Shown: positions 42,650-54,417 of the stretch, in pieces
How the letters are laid out: every line of letters begins with the position of its first letter
Position numbering within the stretch: the first letter of the stretch is position 1
Assembly (NCBI GenBank): GCA_036346205.1
Contig: JARFJB010000749.1
Location: forward strand, 783,501 to 847,500
Source: Vesta saturnalis
Lineage: Eukaryota; Arthropoda; Insecta; Coleoptera; Lampyridae
Reading direction: 5' to 3'
DNA: 64,000 nt
The notes under the pieces: model-generated
The model's input: the letters and a program-made list of their open reading frames with translations, nothing else
Told to the model about the DNA's origin: nothing
The model's database searches: none
Position numbers and translations under genes: made by a program

Positions 42650-45500
42650 AAATTCTCTTCGCGTCTTCTTTTATTAATGGATTTTAATGTCCCAAAAGTT
42701 TCATTAGGTGGTAGGCATGTATACTCCATGCCAGCCGGGGAGGTACCACTAACCTTACCATGGGCTCCTTAATATTGGGTCTCCGATTTTCTGAGCTCGG
42801 TAAGGGCTGCCGGTTACCTTTTCCATCATCCTTAATCTATTCTCATCCTTATTCTTCCTTCTCGCCCTCACTGTCTTCCTATCGGATTAAAAGTCCCAAA
42901 TTAAAAAATAAGATGGCTGTGGTTTCTAGGGTAATAAATTCCGAACGTAAAATCCTACCCCATTCAGATGTCCGGGAGGGCAGGGCCCAAGCGACCACGG
43001 TCATCGAACGTATCAACTTTCTGATTCACTACTGCAACATCCGCGGTATCAGGTCTAATCTTAATGCTATTCACCAACATCTTGAACAGTTACAACCTTG
43101 ATATTTTGTTTCTATCTGAAACCCGCCTCCTCTGTTGCATTTATAGGTCTCCTAATGACAGTAACTTTCAAGACTTCTTCGATTACCTTAGTATGAAAGT
43201 TGACTATCTCCTGTCTCAGTTTCCATCTTGCGATATCTCAATTGTAGGCGATTTCAATGTTCATAACTCTAATTGGCTTCAGTTTTCATCTACTACAAAT
43301 CAAGCTAGTCATAGTGCAGAAACATTTGCTATTTCATGTGATCTCACACAAACGATTTCTGAACCCACAAGAATCTCTGATATCTCTAACAATACTCCAC
43401 ATCTTCTAGATCTCTTTATTACATCAAAAACCCTCTTATTTATAAAACTTCCGTTCTTTCGCCTTTAGGTCTTTCCGACCATTGTCTAATAGAAATCATT
43501 TCTACTGTACCTAATACCACTGTTGTTCGCAAAACCGATAGAACCTTGTAGTGTTTTAAGTCAGCTCGATAGAGTGATTTACGGGATTTATTTGCAACCT
43601 TTCCATGGCGTGATTATTGTTTTAAGTCGTCCTCTTCTTCAGACATCGCTCTTTCAGTATCTGAAGACATCCTCATGAGAATGGAGTTATACATTCCCAA
43701 AAAACAGTACCGTATAGGTCATTCACGTTCCCAACCCTGGTTCAATAACGCTTGTGCTGATGCAATATCTATAAAAAATAAATATTACATTAAATGGAAA
43801 TCTAATAAATCGGTCGACAGCCATGCAGAATACGTTGGTGCTAGAAATATCTACAAAAGTGTCATCACTAAAACTAAAAAGTTGTTCGAATAACGAAAAT
43901 GCAATGAACTAGCTACATATCCTTTAGGCAGTTGTAAATTTTGGTCTTTAGCTAAAGCCATTAGTAAAAACTTTGGAACATCTTCATTTCCCCCCCTGAC
44001 ATCTATTGACGGATCGGTAGTTGCTGATTCTGTAGACAAAGCCAATGTTTTTGTGGATTTGTTTGCATCAAACTCGTGTCTCAATGATTCTGAAAAAGAT
44101 GTGCCCCTAGTCAACTCTTCTTCATACGCTATGAAACCGATTCATTTTCGGTACAAGCTCTTGGAATCGATCATCAGTAGGCTTGATCTCAATAAGGCGA
44201 CTGGCCCAGGCGGTATCCCAGCTATTATCTTAAAGAAATGTTCCCTCGAACTAGTACCAGTCCTATCTAAGCTCTAACGATCTCTATGTCTTCTGGGGAA
44301 TTCCCTTCATCATGGAAGTTAGCAAATGTTCCACCTATTCCCAAAAAAGGCGATAAGACCGATCCCTCAAACTACCGACCAATTGCCATCACTTCCATTT
44401 TGTCTAAAATCATGGAAAAAGTCATCAATCAGCAACTGCTCACGTTCCTTCAAAACTAACAACGTCCTTAGTGACCACCAATATGGGTTTAGGCAAAGTC
44501 GTTCAACAGGTGATCTTCCATATGTGACCCAAGTTTGGAACAATACAGTAGAGCAGTCCGGTGAAACAGTTGTAGTCGCTTTAGATATCTCAAAGGCATT
44601 TGACCAAGTTTGGCATAAGTGTTTATTTGCCAAACTCACCTCGTTTGGGTTAAATGATACGCTCATTAACTGGGTTTCTAGTTTCCTTGATAAAAGATGA
44701 ATACGTGTCGTAGTTGATGGATTTTTTTCAAAAGAAGTTAGCAATAACGCGGGCGTACCACAGGGATCCGTTATAGTGCCTACACTTTTTCTGCTGTACA
44801 TAAATGACTGTATTTCTTCAACAACTAACCCCATCCATTGCTTTGCTGACGATAGCACTCTTCACTGTAGTTCATCTCAGTCTACTCATAGTGATAATCC
44901 ACCTATGTCAAATCAAGAAATTAAAGCTGAAATGGCAAATTCAACCAACAAAGACATTCAACGTATTCTCGAATGGGGAAGCAATAATCTAGTTAAATTT
45001 AATGCTAACAAAATTCAGTTTTGCCTTGTGTGCGCCAAAAAAGATCGATCATTTCCTGCTGTAAGTATGAATGGCCCAGTTCTTAAGTTTTCAGACTCTA
45101 TTACTCTGTTGGGTATGACTGTATCTTCAAATCTCTCATGGGTTGACCATCTTCTGTCAGCTACCAAAACAGCTGCTCGTAAAATAGGTTTTTTTTGTAC
45201 AGATATAAGCAGTACTTTACCTCTCGACAACTCCTTCTGCTGTATAAGGCCCAAATTCGACCTCATCTGGAATATAGCTCTCCAATACGCTCTCTATATC
45301 GTTGATCGTATTCAAAAGAGAGTGATTAGGCTTATAAATGACTCGTCCTTAACTTCTCACATACAGTCCCTTGAGCATAGAAGGATGGTTTCAGTTCTTT
45401 ATTTGTATTATCGTTATTACAACGGTTATTATGCTGCTGAATTATATTCTTTGATACCATCTCGGGCTATCTTTGCGAGAAACACTCGGTTCGCATAAAA
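42650..45500 (+). pseudogene. CR1/Jockey-group LINE, copy A (5' end to RT tail)
   Basis: A GC-richer leader is followed by endonuclease text: FLIHYCNIRGIRSNLNAIHQ, LDILFLSETRLL, then (after an internal loss of about 40 codons) CCIYRSPNDSNFQDFFDYL, SIVGDFNVHNSNW and LSDHCLIEI. The RT follows: LDLNKATGPGGIPAIIL-like block, NYRPIAITS, LSDHQYGFRQSRSTGDL, VVALDISKAFDQVWH, GVPQGSV, CFADDSTLH (active site) and ITLLGMTVSSNLSWVDHL. It ends abruptly at ARNTRF (45490), where copy B continues. Frameshifts near 43090, 43460, 44275, 44460 and 44700 make it dead. Confidence 0.88.
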
Positions 45501-46939
45501 TGCTGCTTGATTCCAATTTGCTTAATTATTTTCCCTTTACCTAATTAGTAAAAAAATGCAATGGAAAAAAAATGAAATGAAAAAACTCGAGCGCCAAACT
45601 ATCTTTGTTATAGGAACTGTTAAACCTAGTTAATGAACAATAATAGTGTTTATGACAATAAAAGAAATATTAACGTGCAATTAAGTTTATTTATCATATT
45701 GATGGATGATTAAAAAAATAAGAAGTCTTAAAGTATAAAAAAATCATTAAATAATTACCTTCGTAATTTTTGTACTTAACATTTTATAACTTTAGGATTC
45801 ACATGAGTCGGAATTGTCAACTAGGTGAGGTCAGGATTGCATAATTGTTGGGCAATCTTTACCAGCCACACCGCCAAACTGGAACTATTCTTAAATTTAT
45901 TCATGAAAATTTTCTATCCAATAATTTTATGGCATTCGTTGAAGTTCTTGTATCAAAAATTCCAATTTAAAAGGTAATCAAATTGATACAATAAGAATGA
46001 AGAGAAAACGTGCGTAAGTAAGTAAAGCAAATTAAGTTCCATTAAAATTAAAAAAAATAATAGTTATAATAGTAGTGATAATAGTAAAATAGTGCCTGCA
46101 AAAGAGCAAATGTTTTAATTTTAAATATTACGAATTAAAAGGTAACTTATCACCAAAACTGATGGCACTATTACAAAAATTTTAGGGATAACCCAAAACA
46201 ATGCTTCCCGCTACAACATTCTGCAGGAAGTGGCCAAAAAATAGAGGTCCCCAGAACAAATCATGCATGGGTGCGCCCAAGCATTTGCGCAAAAGAATTA
46301 AGTTATTACGCGTTGCGCGGCTTTAAATGATCAGAATACCATTTTTAAGGAAAGGGAAATGTAAATCTTGAAATATATTCACTTAAAAGATATGTACTAT
46401 TAAGATATGCAAATTAAGTTGCCTACCTCAATCCTATAATGCAAAACTTAAAAACTAGTACAACACGAAAAGGGGTTGTTACAGTATTTTTTTTGAATTG
46501 TATTTTACTACCACTTATTTACTAAAACTTATTTTCAAAAATTCGAAAAAAATATAATCTTTTTTGTCTTACCTTATTTAACGAGTATGTTACAAGTCGC
46601 ACTTTTGTCGACTGCTATATTTGCTATTAGCTGATACCTATTTGTATTTAATTTTAATTTAATTTACTAAGTTTATTACACAAACACACTGATGAGACGA
46701 ATAGGACACACTGAATATTGGTTGTAACTTAGAGCTTGTGAGAACTTAATGCTAACGCGCTTTTATGTAACGTTTTAACATGACGAGAATTTGCAGGAAT
46801 AAACTCGTAATTTCAAGTCGGGGCAAAAACGTCGGGTACGCTGTTTGATCGCACGTTGTGATAGGGATGAAAGATATACATGCATGCATGTATAAACATG
46901 GATAGTTGATTAACAATTCTTCAGTTCACCTGCAATTTT
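45501..46939. other. Unassigned AT-rich region
   Basis: No gene recognised. A less AT-rich patch at about 46190-46330 could be the edge of a repeat. Confidence 0.4.
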
Positions 46940-47110
46940 ATAACGGTGCCTTTTGGTACGGGGCTCTCCTGGTGCCTTTTTGGTTACGCCTTATAGGACG
47001 GCGCGGGCCTGAAAATGCGTATAACTTTCTTAATTATCAATCAAACAGTAATGAAATTCTACATACAGATGCTCTACCTTATCACACATCACATCGGTGA
47101 CAAGAACTAG
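46940..47110. repeat. hAT-end fragment related to 34660-34920
   Basis: TGCGTATAACTTTCTTAATTATCAATC and the CTACCTTAT.ACACATCACATC stretch match 34668-34745, preceded by GC-rich text resembling a hAT terminus. A stray terminal piece of the same family. Confidence 0.5.
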
Positions 47111-47699
47111 TTTTTCTGTAAATTATATATGTTTGGATGAAATATTCGTCGATGGCTTTAAAAGTATTGGAATAGCTTTAAATATGTAAGTAAAAAAGGC
47201 ACACATCATCACTGTCATCATTATTAATAAAAATAATCTGAAATATGGATAGTTTATTAATTGGTGATATAAAAGTGTTGCTGTCACTATAATTTTCACG
47301 AGTCAGAGCAATTGCGTTGCTAATATTAATACTGTCAGAGGACGCCAATGTTGTCAGATTGTCAAAGATAACACTTTGACACCTGTCACATCACAGCTTC
47401 AAGAGTTTAATGTCAAAAATGCTTGATACCAGACAGAACTGCCAACCTTAATCAGTTCTATCTGCATCCTCTCGTGCACAATAGGCGTGTTCTGAAGGCG
47501 GTAACGAAACAAAGTTAGTTGCGACGCAACTGCTTTGACTCGTGAAAGTTGGTATAATATGAAAGTTTTGAATATACGCATACTGGTTTAGTGTGACGTC
47601 ACCGTCGTTAAAAATTTGTCGCTATTTCCACATACACCAGTCACAAAACTTCTGTGTTCACATACGTTACTAACTAGCTTTGTCTAGGAATATCTTGTC

Positions 47700-47882
47700 A
47701 TAGCTTTAAAAAACCTTTCTTGTGATGGTCTAGATAAAGAAATAAGGCCTAATTAGTGAATCGCTTGCTACACACTTGGTGCTCACATTTTCGAAAACTT
47801 TTAACATACATGTTTTATGCACGTTTACCATCTACTTAATATGATACGAAAACGTTTTAATAAACCTTGTGAATAGTTCAAG
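47700..47882 (+). promoter_or_regulatory. Conserved 5' region of the ZNF gene
   Basis: TCTAGATAAAGAAATAAGG (weak TATA, about 47730), CTAATTAGTGAATCGCTTGC, TACACAC, ACGAAAACGTTTTAATAAAC, and CCTTGTGAATAGTTCAAG up to the ATG match the 60444 gene's upstream region block by block and the 16349 gene's region in part. Confidence 0.6.
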
Positions 47883-49394
47883 ATGGTTGAAATTAATAAA
47901 AACATAATTAAATTGGAACCCAAAGAAGAAGGTCCTATTGATTTATTCCTTGTCCAGCAACAAGTCATTATAAACCATGATTATATAAAACAAGAATTTA
48001 GTTTAGGTTCTAATAATATAAACTGTGCATTTGCAAATACTGTAAATATTAAAGACGACAACGAATCATGTCCGATAAATAATGTTAATGCAAATGAAGT
48101 CAATTCCAATGTAAAAGACTCTTCACTTATATTATATGGGTGTAATGAACGTGACCCTTCCACAAAATTGAAGTGCAACTTAAAACATTCTCTTACCTTG
48201 CATACTTCACATGGTAAATTGAAATGTCATCAGTGTGACTACTCTACATATTTCAAAAAGAACCTGAGAAGGCATGTAATGGTACATGCTTCAAATACTA
48301 ATTACAAGTGTGCTCAATGTGAATATTCATCAAAATTGAAGTGCTATTTAAAACAACATCAATTAATACACACTTCAAGTAGTAATTACAAATGTTATCA
48401 ATGTGACTATTCTACATGTTTCAAAAAGTACCTAAGAAGACATGTAATGATACATGCTTTAAATACTAGTTACAAATGTGCCCAATGTGATTATTCATCA
48501 AAATTGAAGTGCTATTTAAAACAACATAACTTAATACACACTTCAAATACTAACTACAAATGTGATCAATGTGAGTTTTCATCAAAATGGAAGCAATGTT
48601 TACAGCAACATCAATTAATGCATACTTCATCTACTAATTACAAATGTGATCAATGTGATTATTCATCAAAAAGGAACCAATGTTTAAAACAACATCAATT
48701 TATACACACTCCAATTAGTTACAAATGTGATCAATGTGATTATTCATCAAAATTGAAACGTAATTTAATACAACATCAGTTAATACACAGTTCAGTTACT
48801 AATTACAAATGTGATCACTGTGATTATTCATCAAAATTGAAGCGCTATTTAAAACAACATCAATTAATCCACACTTCAAATATTTATTACAAATGTGATC
48901 AATGTGATTATTCTTCAAAATTGAAGCGATATTTGAAAAAACATCAATTTATACACACTCCATCTACTAGCTACAAATGTGATCAATGTGATTATTCATC
49001 AAAATTTAAAGATAATTTAAAACAACATCAATTGATACACACTTCAAATAGTAATTACAAATGTGATCATTGTGATTATTCCTCAAAATTGAAGCGATAT
49101 TTAAAAAAACATCAATTAAAACACACTCCATCTACTAACTACAAATGTGATCAATGTGATTATTCATCAAAATTGAAAAATAATTTAAAACAACATCAAT
49201 TAATACACACTTCAAATACTAATTATAAATGTGATCAATGTGATTATTCATCAAAATTGAAGCACAATTTAAAAAAACATCAATTAATACACACTTCAAA
49301 TATTAAATACAAATGTGATCAATGCGATTATTCTTCAAAATTGAAGGGCAGTGTAAAACGGCATCTAGTAATACACACTCACTTCAAATACTAA
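47883..49394 (+). CDS. Lineage-specific C2H2 zinc-finger protein, 503 aa
   Basis: Start chosen at 47883 because the pre-ATG block and first residues are shared with three paralogues. Residues 1-110: NKNIIKLEPKEEGPIDLFLV with the IKLEP site, YIKQE at 34-38, an acidic and Asn-rich stretch, and a degenerate finger (C87...H107). Fourteen fingers follow from Cys115 to the C-terminus, spaced 28 residues (one 27), C-x2-C-x12-H-x3-H. Fingers 1 and 3 (CDYST.FKK.LRRHVM.H) differ from the rest and suggest an early duplication. Recognition helices are mostly LKR(N/Y)LK(Q/K) or LKCYLKQ. Likely a nuclear sequence-specific DNA-binding protein. The frame is uninterrupted, with no intron in the coding part. 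The stop lies inside the linker after the last finger and decayed fingers follow. Confidence 0.9.
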   Translation: MVEINKNIIKLEPKEEGPIDLFLVQQQVIINHDYIKQEFSLGSNNINCAFANTVNIKDDNESCPINNVNANEVNSNVKDSSLILYGCNERDPSTKLKCNLKHSLTLHTSHGKLKCHQCDYSTYFKKNLRRHVMVHASNTNYKCAQCEYSSKLKCYLKQHQLIHTSSSNYKCYQCDYSTCFKKYLRRHVMIHALNTSYKCAQCDYSSKLKCYLKQHNLIHTSNTNYKCDQCEFSSKWKQCLQQHQLMHTSSTNYKCDQCDYSSKRNQCLKQHQFIHTPISYKCDQCDYSSKLKRNLIQHQLIHSSVTNYKCDHCDYSSKLKRYLKQHQLIHTSNIYYKCDQCDYSSKLKRYLKKHQFIHTPSTSYKCDQCDYSSKFKDNLKQHQLIHTSNSNYKCDHCDYSSKLKRYLKKHQLKHTPSTNYKCDQCDYSSKLKNNLKQHQLIHTSNTNYKCDQCDYSSKLKHNLKKHQLIHTSNIKYKCDQCDYSSKLKGSVKRHLVIHTHFKY

Positions 49395-49860
49395 TTATAA
49401 ATGCGATCAATGTGATTATTCATCAAAAAGGAAGCAATGTTTATAACGACATCAATTAATACACACTCCAAGTAATTACAAATGTGATTAAAGTGATCAT
49501 TCTTCAAAATTGAAACATAATTTAATACATCAGTTAATACACAGTTCAATTACTCATTATAAATGTGATCAATCAAAATTGAAGCACTATTTAAAACGAC
49601 ATCAATTAGTACACACTTCAAATACTAATTACAAATTTGATCAATGTGATTATTCAAAATTGAAGTTTAAAACGAGATCTATTAATACGTACATATGTAC
49701 TTCAACATATAATTTAGAAATGTAAGCAATGTGATTATTCACCAAAATGGAAGTAATGCTTAAAACAACATCAATTAATAGACTTCAACTACTAATTATA
49801 AATGTGATCAGTATGATTCTTATACTAAATGGAAAACGACTGTTTAACAAGACTGAAAGT
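49395..49860 (+). pseudogene. Decayed finger array after the stop
   Basis: At least five finger-like units (CDQCDYSSKRKQCL with TAA, CD.SDHSSKLKHNL, CDQ.SKLKHYLKRHQL and others) show stops and gaps increasing toward 49860. Confidence 0.75.
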
Positions 49861-51231
49861 CAATTTTATATGGTTTTTAATGTTCATGTTTTGGTAACGT
49901 TGCACATGTGGCTAACATGACTATATTGTACAAATTGGAAGACTGGAAGAATGAATTAATATGTAGTTTTGCAAACACTAGGAAATAGTGCTGTATGCAC
50001 ACACATTATATAGTGTTGTATAGTATAAAAATTATAATTGCAATATGGGTAGTAGTAATAACAATCATTCCGCATGTTGCTATAGTGAAAACTGAAACGT
50101 TAAAAGTTCATTTATGGATAGAATTATTATACAAAGTACTTGAAGATAAGTTGTGAAATTGGTAACAAAATTATTTAAGACAAGTTAAACATGAAGTGCA
50201 GTATTTTAAACTAAACTATCTATAGTTGTTTGGTCTTTCAGAATTCTGGAATGAGTATTATTTTTCCCTTTGATATAGACTGTTATTATTACTTAAAATT
50301 TGAAATTGAATCTCAGACAGATAATGGTTAAATTATTTAGATGAATTACTTAATTGGAGGTAGCTCTAAGGCAATGCTGATTAATAAAGCTGTTAACAAA
50401 TTATGTTTCTTTGACATCTGTTTACATTGTAAGATTTTATTTAATGGGAAAGTATTGTTCATAAAAATCATTGCAGAATATAACTGATACATAAGTTACA
50501 TTGCAAGATTCTGATAAACAGAAAATATATTGATGCAGCATTGACAGGGAGATTCTGCTTTTTATTATTTCATAAACGTTTTTGTAAAACAGTACCAAAA
50601 TCAAATTTCGTCTTATTTACGAGTAGTTTGTTTTTATATTAGTGTATTTTATATTTTAATCAGTGTAATTATTTTATAAGGAATATTTTATTAATACCTA
50701 TTTCCATAGTCATTTCTAGTATCTTGGTAGGCCTGAAAAATTATTAGTGGTTATTCATTTCATACAAGTTTTTATTTATAAGGTAGGGGAGGGTCATGTA
50801 CCTTGAGCCATCTTGTACCTCGAGCCACGCTAATAACTTAATATTTCTTACGAAAAACGCGACAACACTGTAAACAGGTGCCGCTGGTTTGTTTACAAGT
50901 GATATTCGTTAGAAGGTTGTGTTGAAATAGACGTGATACATGATTTTTGTCAGATTTGCGATTTTGAGAGTTCAAAGTAAGTAAATTTATTTGTAATAAT
51001 TGACTTTTTTTCCAGTTTTTCCAATTGTTATTTATAATATTTATATGACACAATAGTGGATCTATACTTAACGTACTGAGTTATTTTTCGTAAATATTAA
51101 TGATGTTTTGTAGGTAGGTGAATTTGTGAAAGTTTTAACGTACTGTGGCGTACCTTGGGTCAGTGCCTTGAGCCATGGCCCAAAGTACAAACCTAGACAG
51201 GTAATAATAAAGATTAATTTTTTATTTACAG

Positions 51232-51763
51232 ATGCCTAGAAGTAAAAGTGGGGTAAAGAGACAGGGGCCTGCTAAAGAGCAAGTTTCAAGTGCTTTTTCT
51301 GCCGTTAAAGGTGGAATGAGCCAACCGAACGCCTGTAAGGAGTTCAATGTTTCCAGGGCAACTCTTCAGCGACTTTTAAAACGTGATGAGAACGTAGTTA
51401 ATAATTATAAGCCGTATGAAAACTGTGCTGTAAAAAAAGTGTTTTCTACCGCAGAAGAGACAGTTCTGGTAAAATATCTTATTACATCATCAAAAATGCA
51501 CTACGGTCTCCACAGAAATCAGCTCAGAACTTTGGGTTATTCGTTTGCAAAAGCAAATAATAAGAATATATCACAATCTTGTATAACCAATGAAAAAGCT
51601 GGAAAACAGTGGTTTCGAGAATTCATGAGTAGACAGTAAACTACCAAGTCTTAGAAATCCGGAAGCTACTAGTCTGTCAAGGGCCACGAGCTTTAACAAA
51701 CATAATGTCGGCATTTTTTTACTAAGTTAAAGGAAGTTATTTCTAAATATGGGTTTACTGCGG

Positions 51764-51770
<7 letters not shown>
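51232..51770 (+). pseudogene. Pogo-like transposase, N-terminal half
   Basis: MPRSKSGVKRQGPAKEQVSS opens a Psq-type HTH (AC.EFNVSRATLQRLLKRDE) followed by a CENP-B-type HTH (FSTAEETVLVKYLI, YGLHRNQLRTLGYSFA, AGKQWFREFMSRQ). After a frameshift at 51637, KLKEVISKYGFTAADIY leads to the point where the DDE domain should begin (IYN.DET). A possible short 5'-UTR intron (GTAATA...TTTACAG, about 51200-51231) ends directly at the ATG. The frame stops in the (TA)n tract. Confidence 0.85.

Positions 51771-51814
<44 letters not shown>
51767..51814. repeat. (TA)n tract at left edge of the insert
   Basis: About 48 bp of AT repeats starting within the codons for Ile-Tyr of the transposase. Confidence 0.95.
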
Positions 51815-51818
<4 letters not shown>

Positions 51819-54351
51819 TGAGATGATTCAAATTACATTCGAATAGCTATGTAAGTCACATAGTGAATTATTTCTCTAGTTTGTACAATTTGGTACATAT
51901 CATTATATAATTCTAGACAAGAATGGTTAATAAACATTGAGATGTTTGTAAATTTAAATATTTCTTAATATAATATTAATATAAGTATATTCGACAGCAC
52001 ATTACATTTAAGTATAGGGTATGTTAGTTATCGTTATGATTTAATTCAAGTTTTTATTTAGTTAATAAGTTTATTTAAACATAATGTTCCCTGACGACAT
52101 GAGTTACATGTTGTAGTTTACAAAAATAATGTTAAAAACTAGATATAGGCTGGTATCAATGTCACAATTTAAATGTACGCAGCCAAGAATCATGAAAACA
52201 TTTGTGTTAGTGCGATAAACGTATATCAGTGCTATAATTACGAAAAAACACAACAAGTACATTAGTGATTAACTATAAAACATAAATTAAGCAGCAGCTT
52301 TGGAATTATTGTGTTTAATCAACATTTACAGACCTTAAACTAGTGATTTACAACAATTCGACACTAGTCGTAGAAGAACTTATGAACCTACGAAAGTGTT
52401 AAAATAAATTAATTTGAGACATGAACATTAAGTTTAAACACTTTCACAAACAGTTATAGTGGTTAAAAGTGTGAAATTTTACATTGAAAATTGTGTTAAC
52501 AATATGAGGTTATGTTATTTCCTCACATAAAATTTATATAAAAACTATTTTAGATTGAGACGATTTGTGTAAAATAAATTAGTAGAGGCAAAAATAGTAA
52601 AGTAGCCTCAATTTCAAGTTACAATTCACTATCTTTGTGACCATTTTGTCAAATTTAGTTTCTAAGAGTGTTGGAAAAATTAAAATAATTTTTCTTTCAA
52701 ATTGGCCGTAGGCATGTAAAAGATGAATATTTATGTGTAGTAGCATCCCATATTCATGTGGAAATCATTTCCAGCCCTGTAAAGTACATAAAATTAGCGT
52801 AAAATCAATAATTCAGTGTGAAAATTAAATTAGTTATTAAGTGTAGGAATTAGTTCGTGTTTGGTTTCAAATTATAGAGAAAATTATGTAGATTATGAAT
52901 ATGTTATTAGTTTTAAGATAGGTTTAAGGGGGCAAAAGTTATGGGGTTTTGAAGTTATATCGTAATGTAAAAATTGCTGTAGCCAATCAGAATTTAGGAA
53001 ACATTCTTGGTAACTAATGATAACAATCGAATATTTTGGTCGTTAACCATATCCATATAAATAGAAGTGCTGAAGGTTTACAATCTCTTAATTTTCCTCT
53101 GTTTCAACAGCTTGCTAAAGTAAGATGTTGCCAAATTTTTTTTGTGAAATTATTTTTAAACAAAATAACGTCACTTCGTTAAAAACAAAGTGCGATTTTA
53201 GTATCGGAAGTGTTAAAGAAACAAGTGATAGTCTTTTGTCGGGAAATAATTAAATTAAGGTTAGTTTACCTTTTTAAAAATCGAAATCGGACGTTATCGA
53301 TAGTTAACGAAAATATTTCCGCAGTTTCGACATTGTTTGTTTTTAAGTTTATTTTGTTTACGTTGTTATGGATATTTAATTGTGTTCTCTTCGTGTTATC
53401 ATCATTATACACCTTATTTACTGGAAGTGTGTTTAATTTATATAACCTTCAAACTATCCATGCTTTTCAAAAGTTATTTTGAAATAAATAATAAGAAGTG
53501 TGATGATCCTAAAAATAAAGATTCATCAAAATTATAATAACATTAGTGAAACTTACGTAAACGTATAAGCTGTTAACATTGAAGAAAATTTGGATGTTCG
53601 AGAAGAAGAGTTGGACTTCGAAGGAGCTGTTTTCTACAATCAACTTCATCAGCAGTAACCAGAAAAGGACGACATTTTATGTGAGTTATGATTTTGTACT
53701 TTATTGTTGACATTGATATTTCATTGTTATGTTCATAATTTCCATCCTTTGTAACAATCATGATGTGCGACAACGTGTATGCATGTCCAAAGAGAACATT
53801 ATTTGGTCTAAAATTTTAAATGGTTCATATAATATTGAATAAATTCAAACGTATTTATACTTACATGTATGGCGAATTTCATTTTTATTGTAATCATAAA
53901 TCACATGTTTGCGTATTCACAGCGCATGCCCAAGTATGCATTTTGAAGAATTTTTGTTATGTACAAGGTGTGACACAAATATTAATGCAAATTAAAATTT
54001 ATAATTCAAGTTCTTTGAGCAAGTTAGATACGATAAAATATAATTGGGCAATAACTCAATGTGCATCAATCAAATTAACTATAATTATTATATTCAAAAT
54101 CTTAATATAATTCAAATTAATAATCATTTACTTTGTCATTTAAATATAAAGTTTCTTCTAAATTTTGAACCCTATCCCCTTTGATGAGTCTTTTCATGCG
54201 ACTGTTTTTAAAAGTTAGTCTGGGCAATTTAAATAATTATAATAAGGGTATCATCAAAAAAAATTATAGTACACGTTAATATACGATTGTGAAATATTAG
54301 TTTAAGCAAATATAAATTATATAATTATAAATATAGCGAATTAATATCATC

Positions 54352-54352
<1 letters not shown>
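51815..54352. mobile_element. Unidentified 2.5-kb insert flanked by (TA)n
   Basis: Interrupts the pogo-like transposase between ADIY and NMDETG. It has no ORF over 100 codons, no terminal inverted repeats and no LTRs that I can see. A promoter-like cluster lies inside (CCAAT at 52983, TATAAATA at 53056). Longest frames (90 and 96 codons) are Leu/Phe/Ile-rich and unconvincing. Origin unknown: an inactive non-autonomous element, or DNA captured at a TA-rich break. Confidence 0.6.
52983..53125 (+). promoter_or_regulatory. Promoter-like cluster in the insert
   Basis: CCAATCAG at 52983, TATAAATA at 53056, and a splice-donor-like AAA|GTAAGA at about 53119, about 30 bp past where transcription would begin plus a short leader. 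Suggestive of a Pol II transcription unit but unproven. Confidence 0.3.

Positions 54353-54414
<62 letters not shown>
54353..54414. repeat. (TA)n tract at right edge of the insert
   Basis: About 62 bp of TA repeats ending at the Asn-Met-Asp codons of the transposase. Confidence 0.95.

Positions 54415-54417
<3 letters not shown>

Larger units (their letters stand above)
47230..50300 (+). repeat. Zinc-finger segmental copy 4
   Basis: Contains promoter region, intact gene and decayed tail. The 3' flank (about 49960-50130, with ATTGCAATATGGGTAGTAGTAATAACAATCATTC) matches 62250-62310 and, reversed, 14280-14340 and 28140-28200. Confidence 0.75.

Noticed and set aside
44367..44858. 163-codon minus-strand frame, with a similar one at 57479-57907
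   Set aside because: Shadow of the LINE reverse transcriptase on the other strand, present in both copies for that reason.
53210..53482. 90-codon hydrophobic frame in the (TA)n-flanked insert
   Set aside because: Low-complexity AT-driven Leu/Phe/Ile composition with overlapping alternative frames; no family resemblance.
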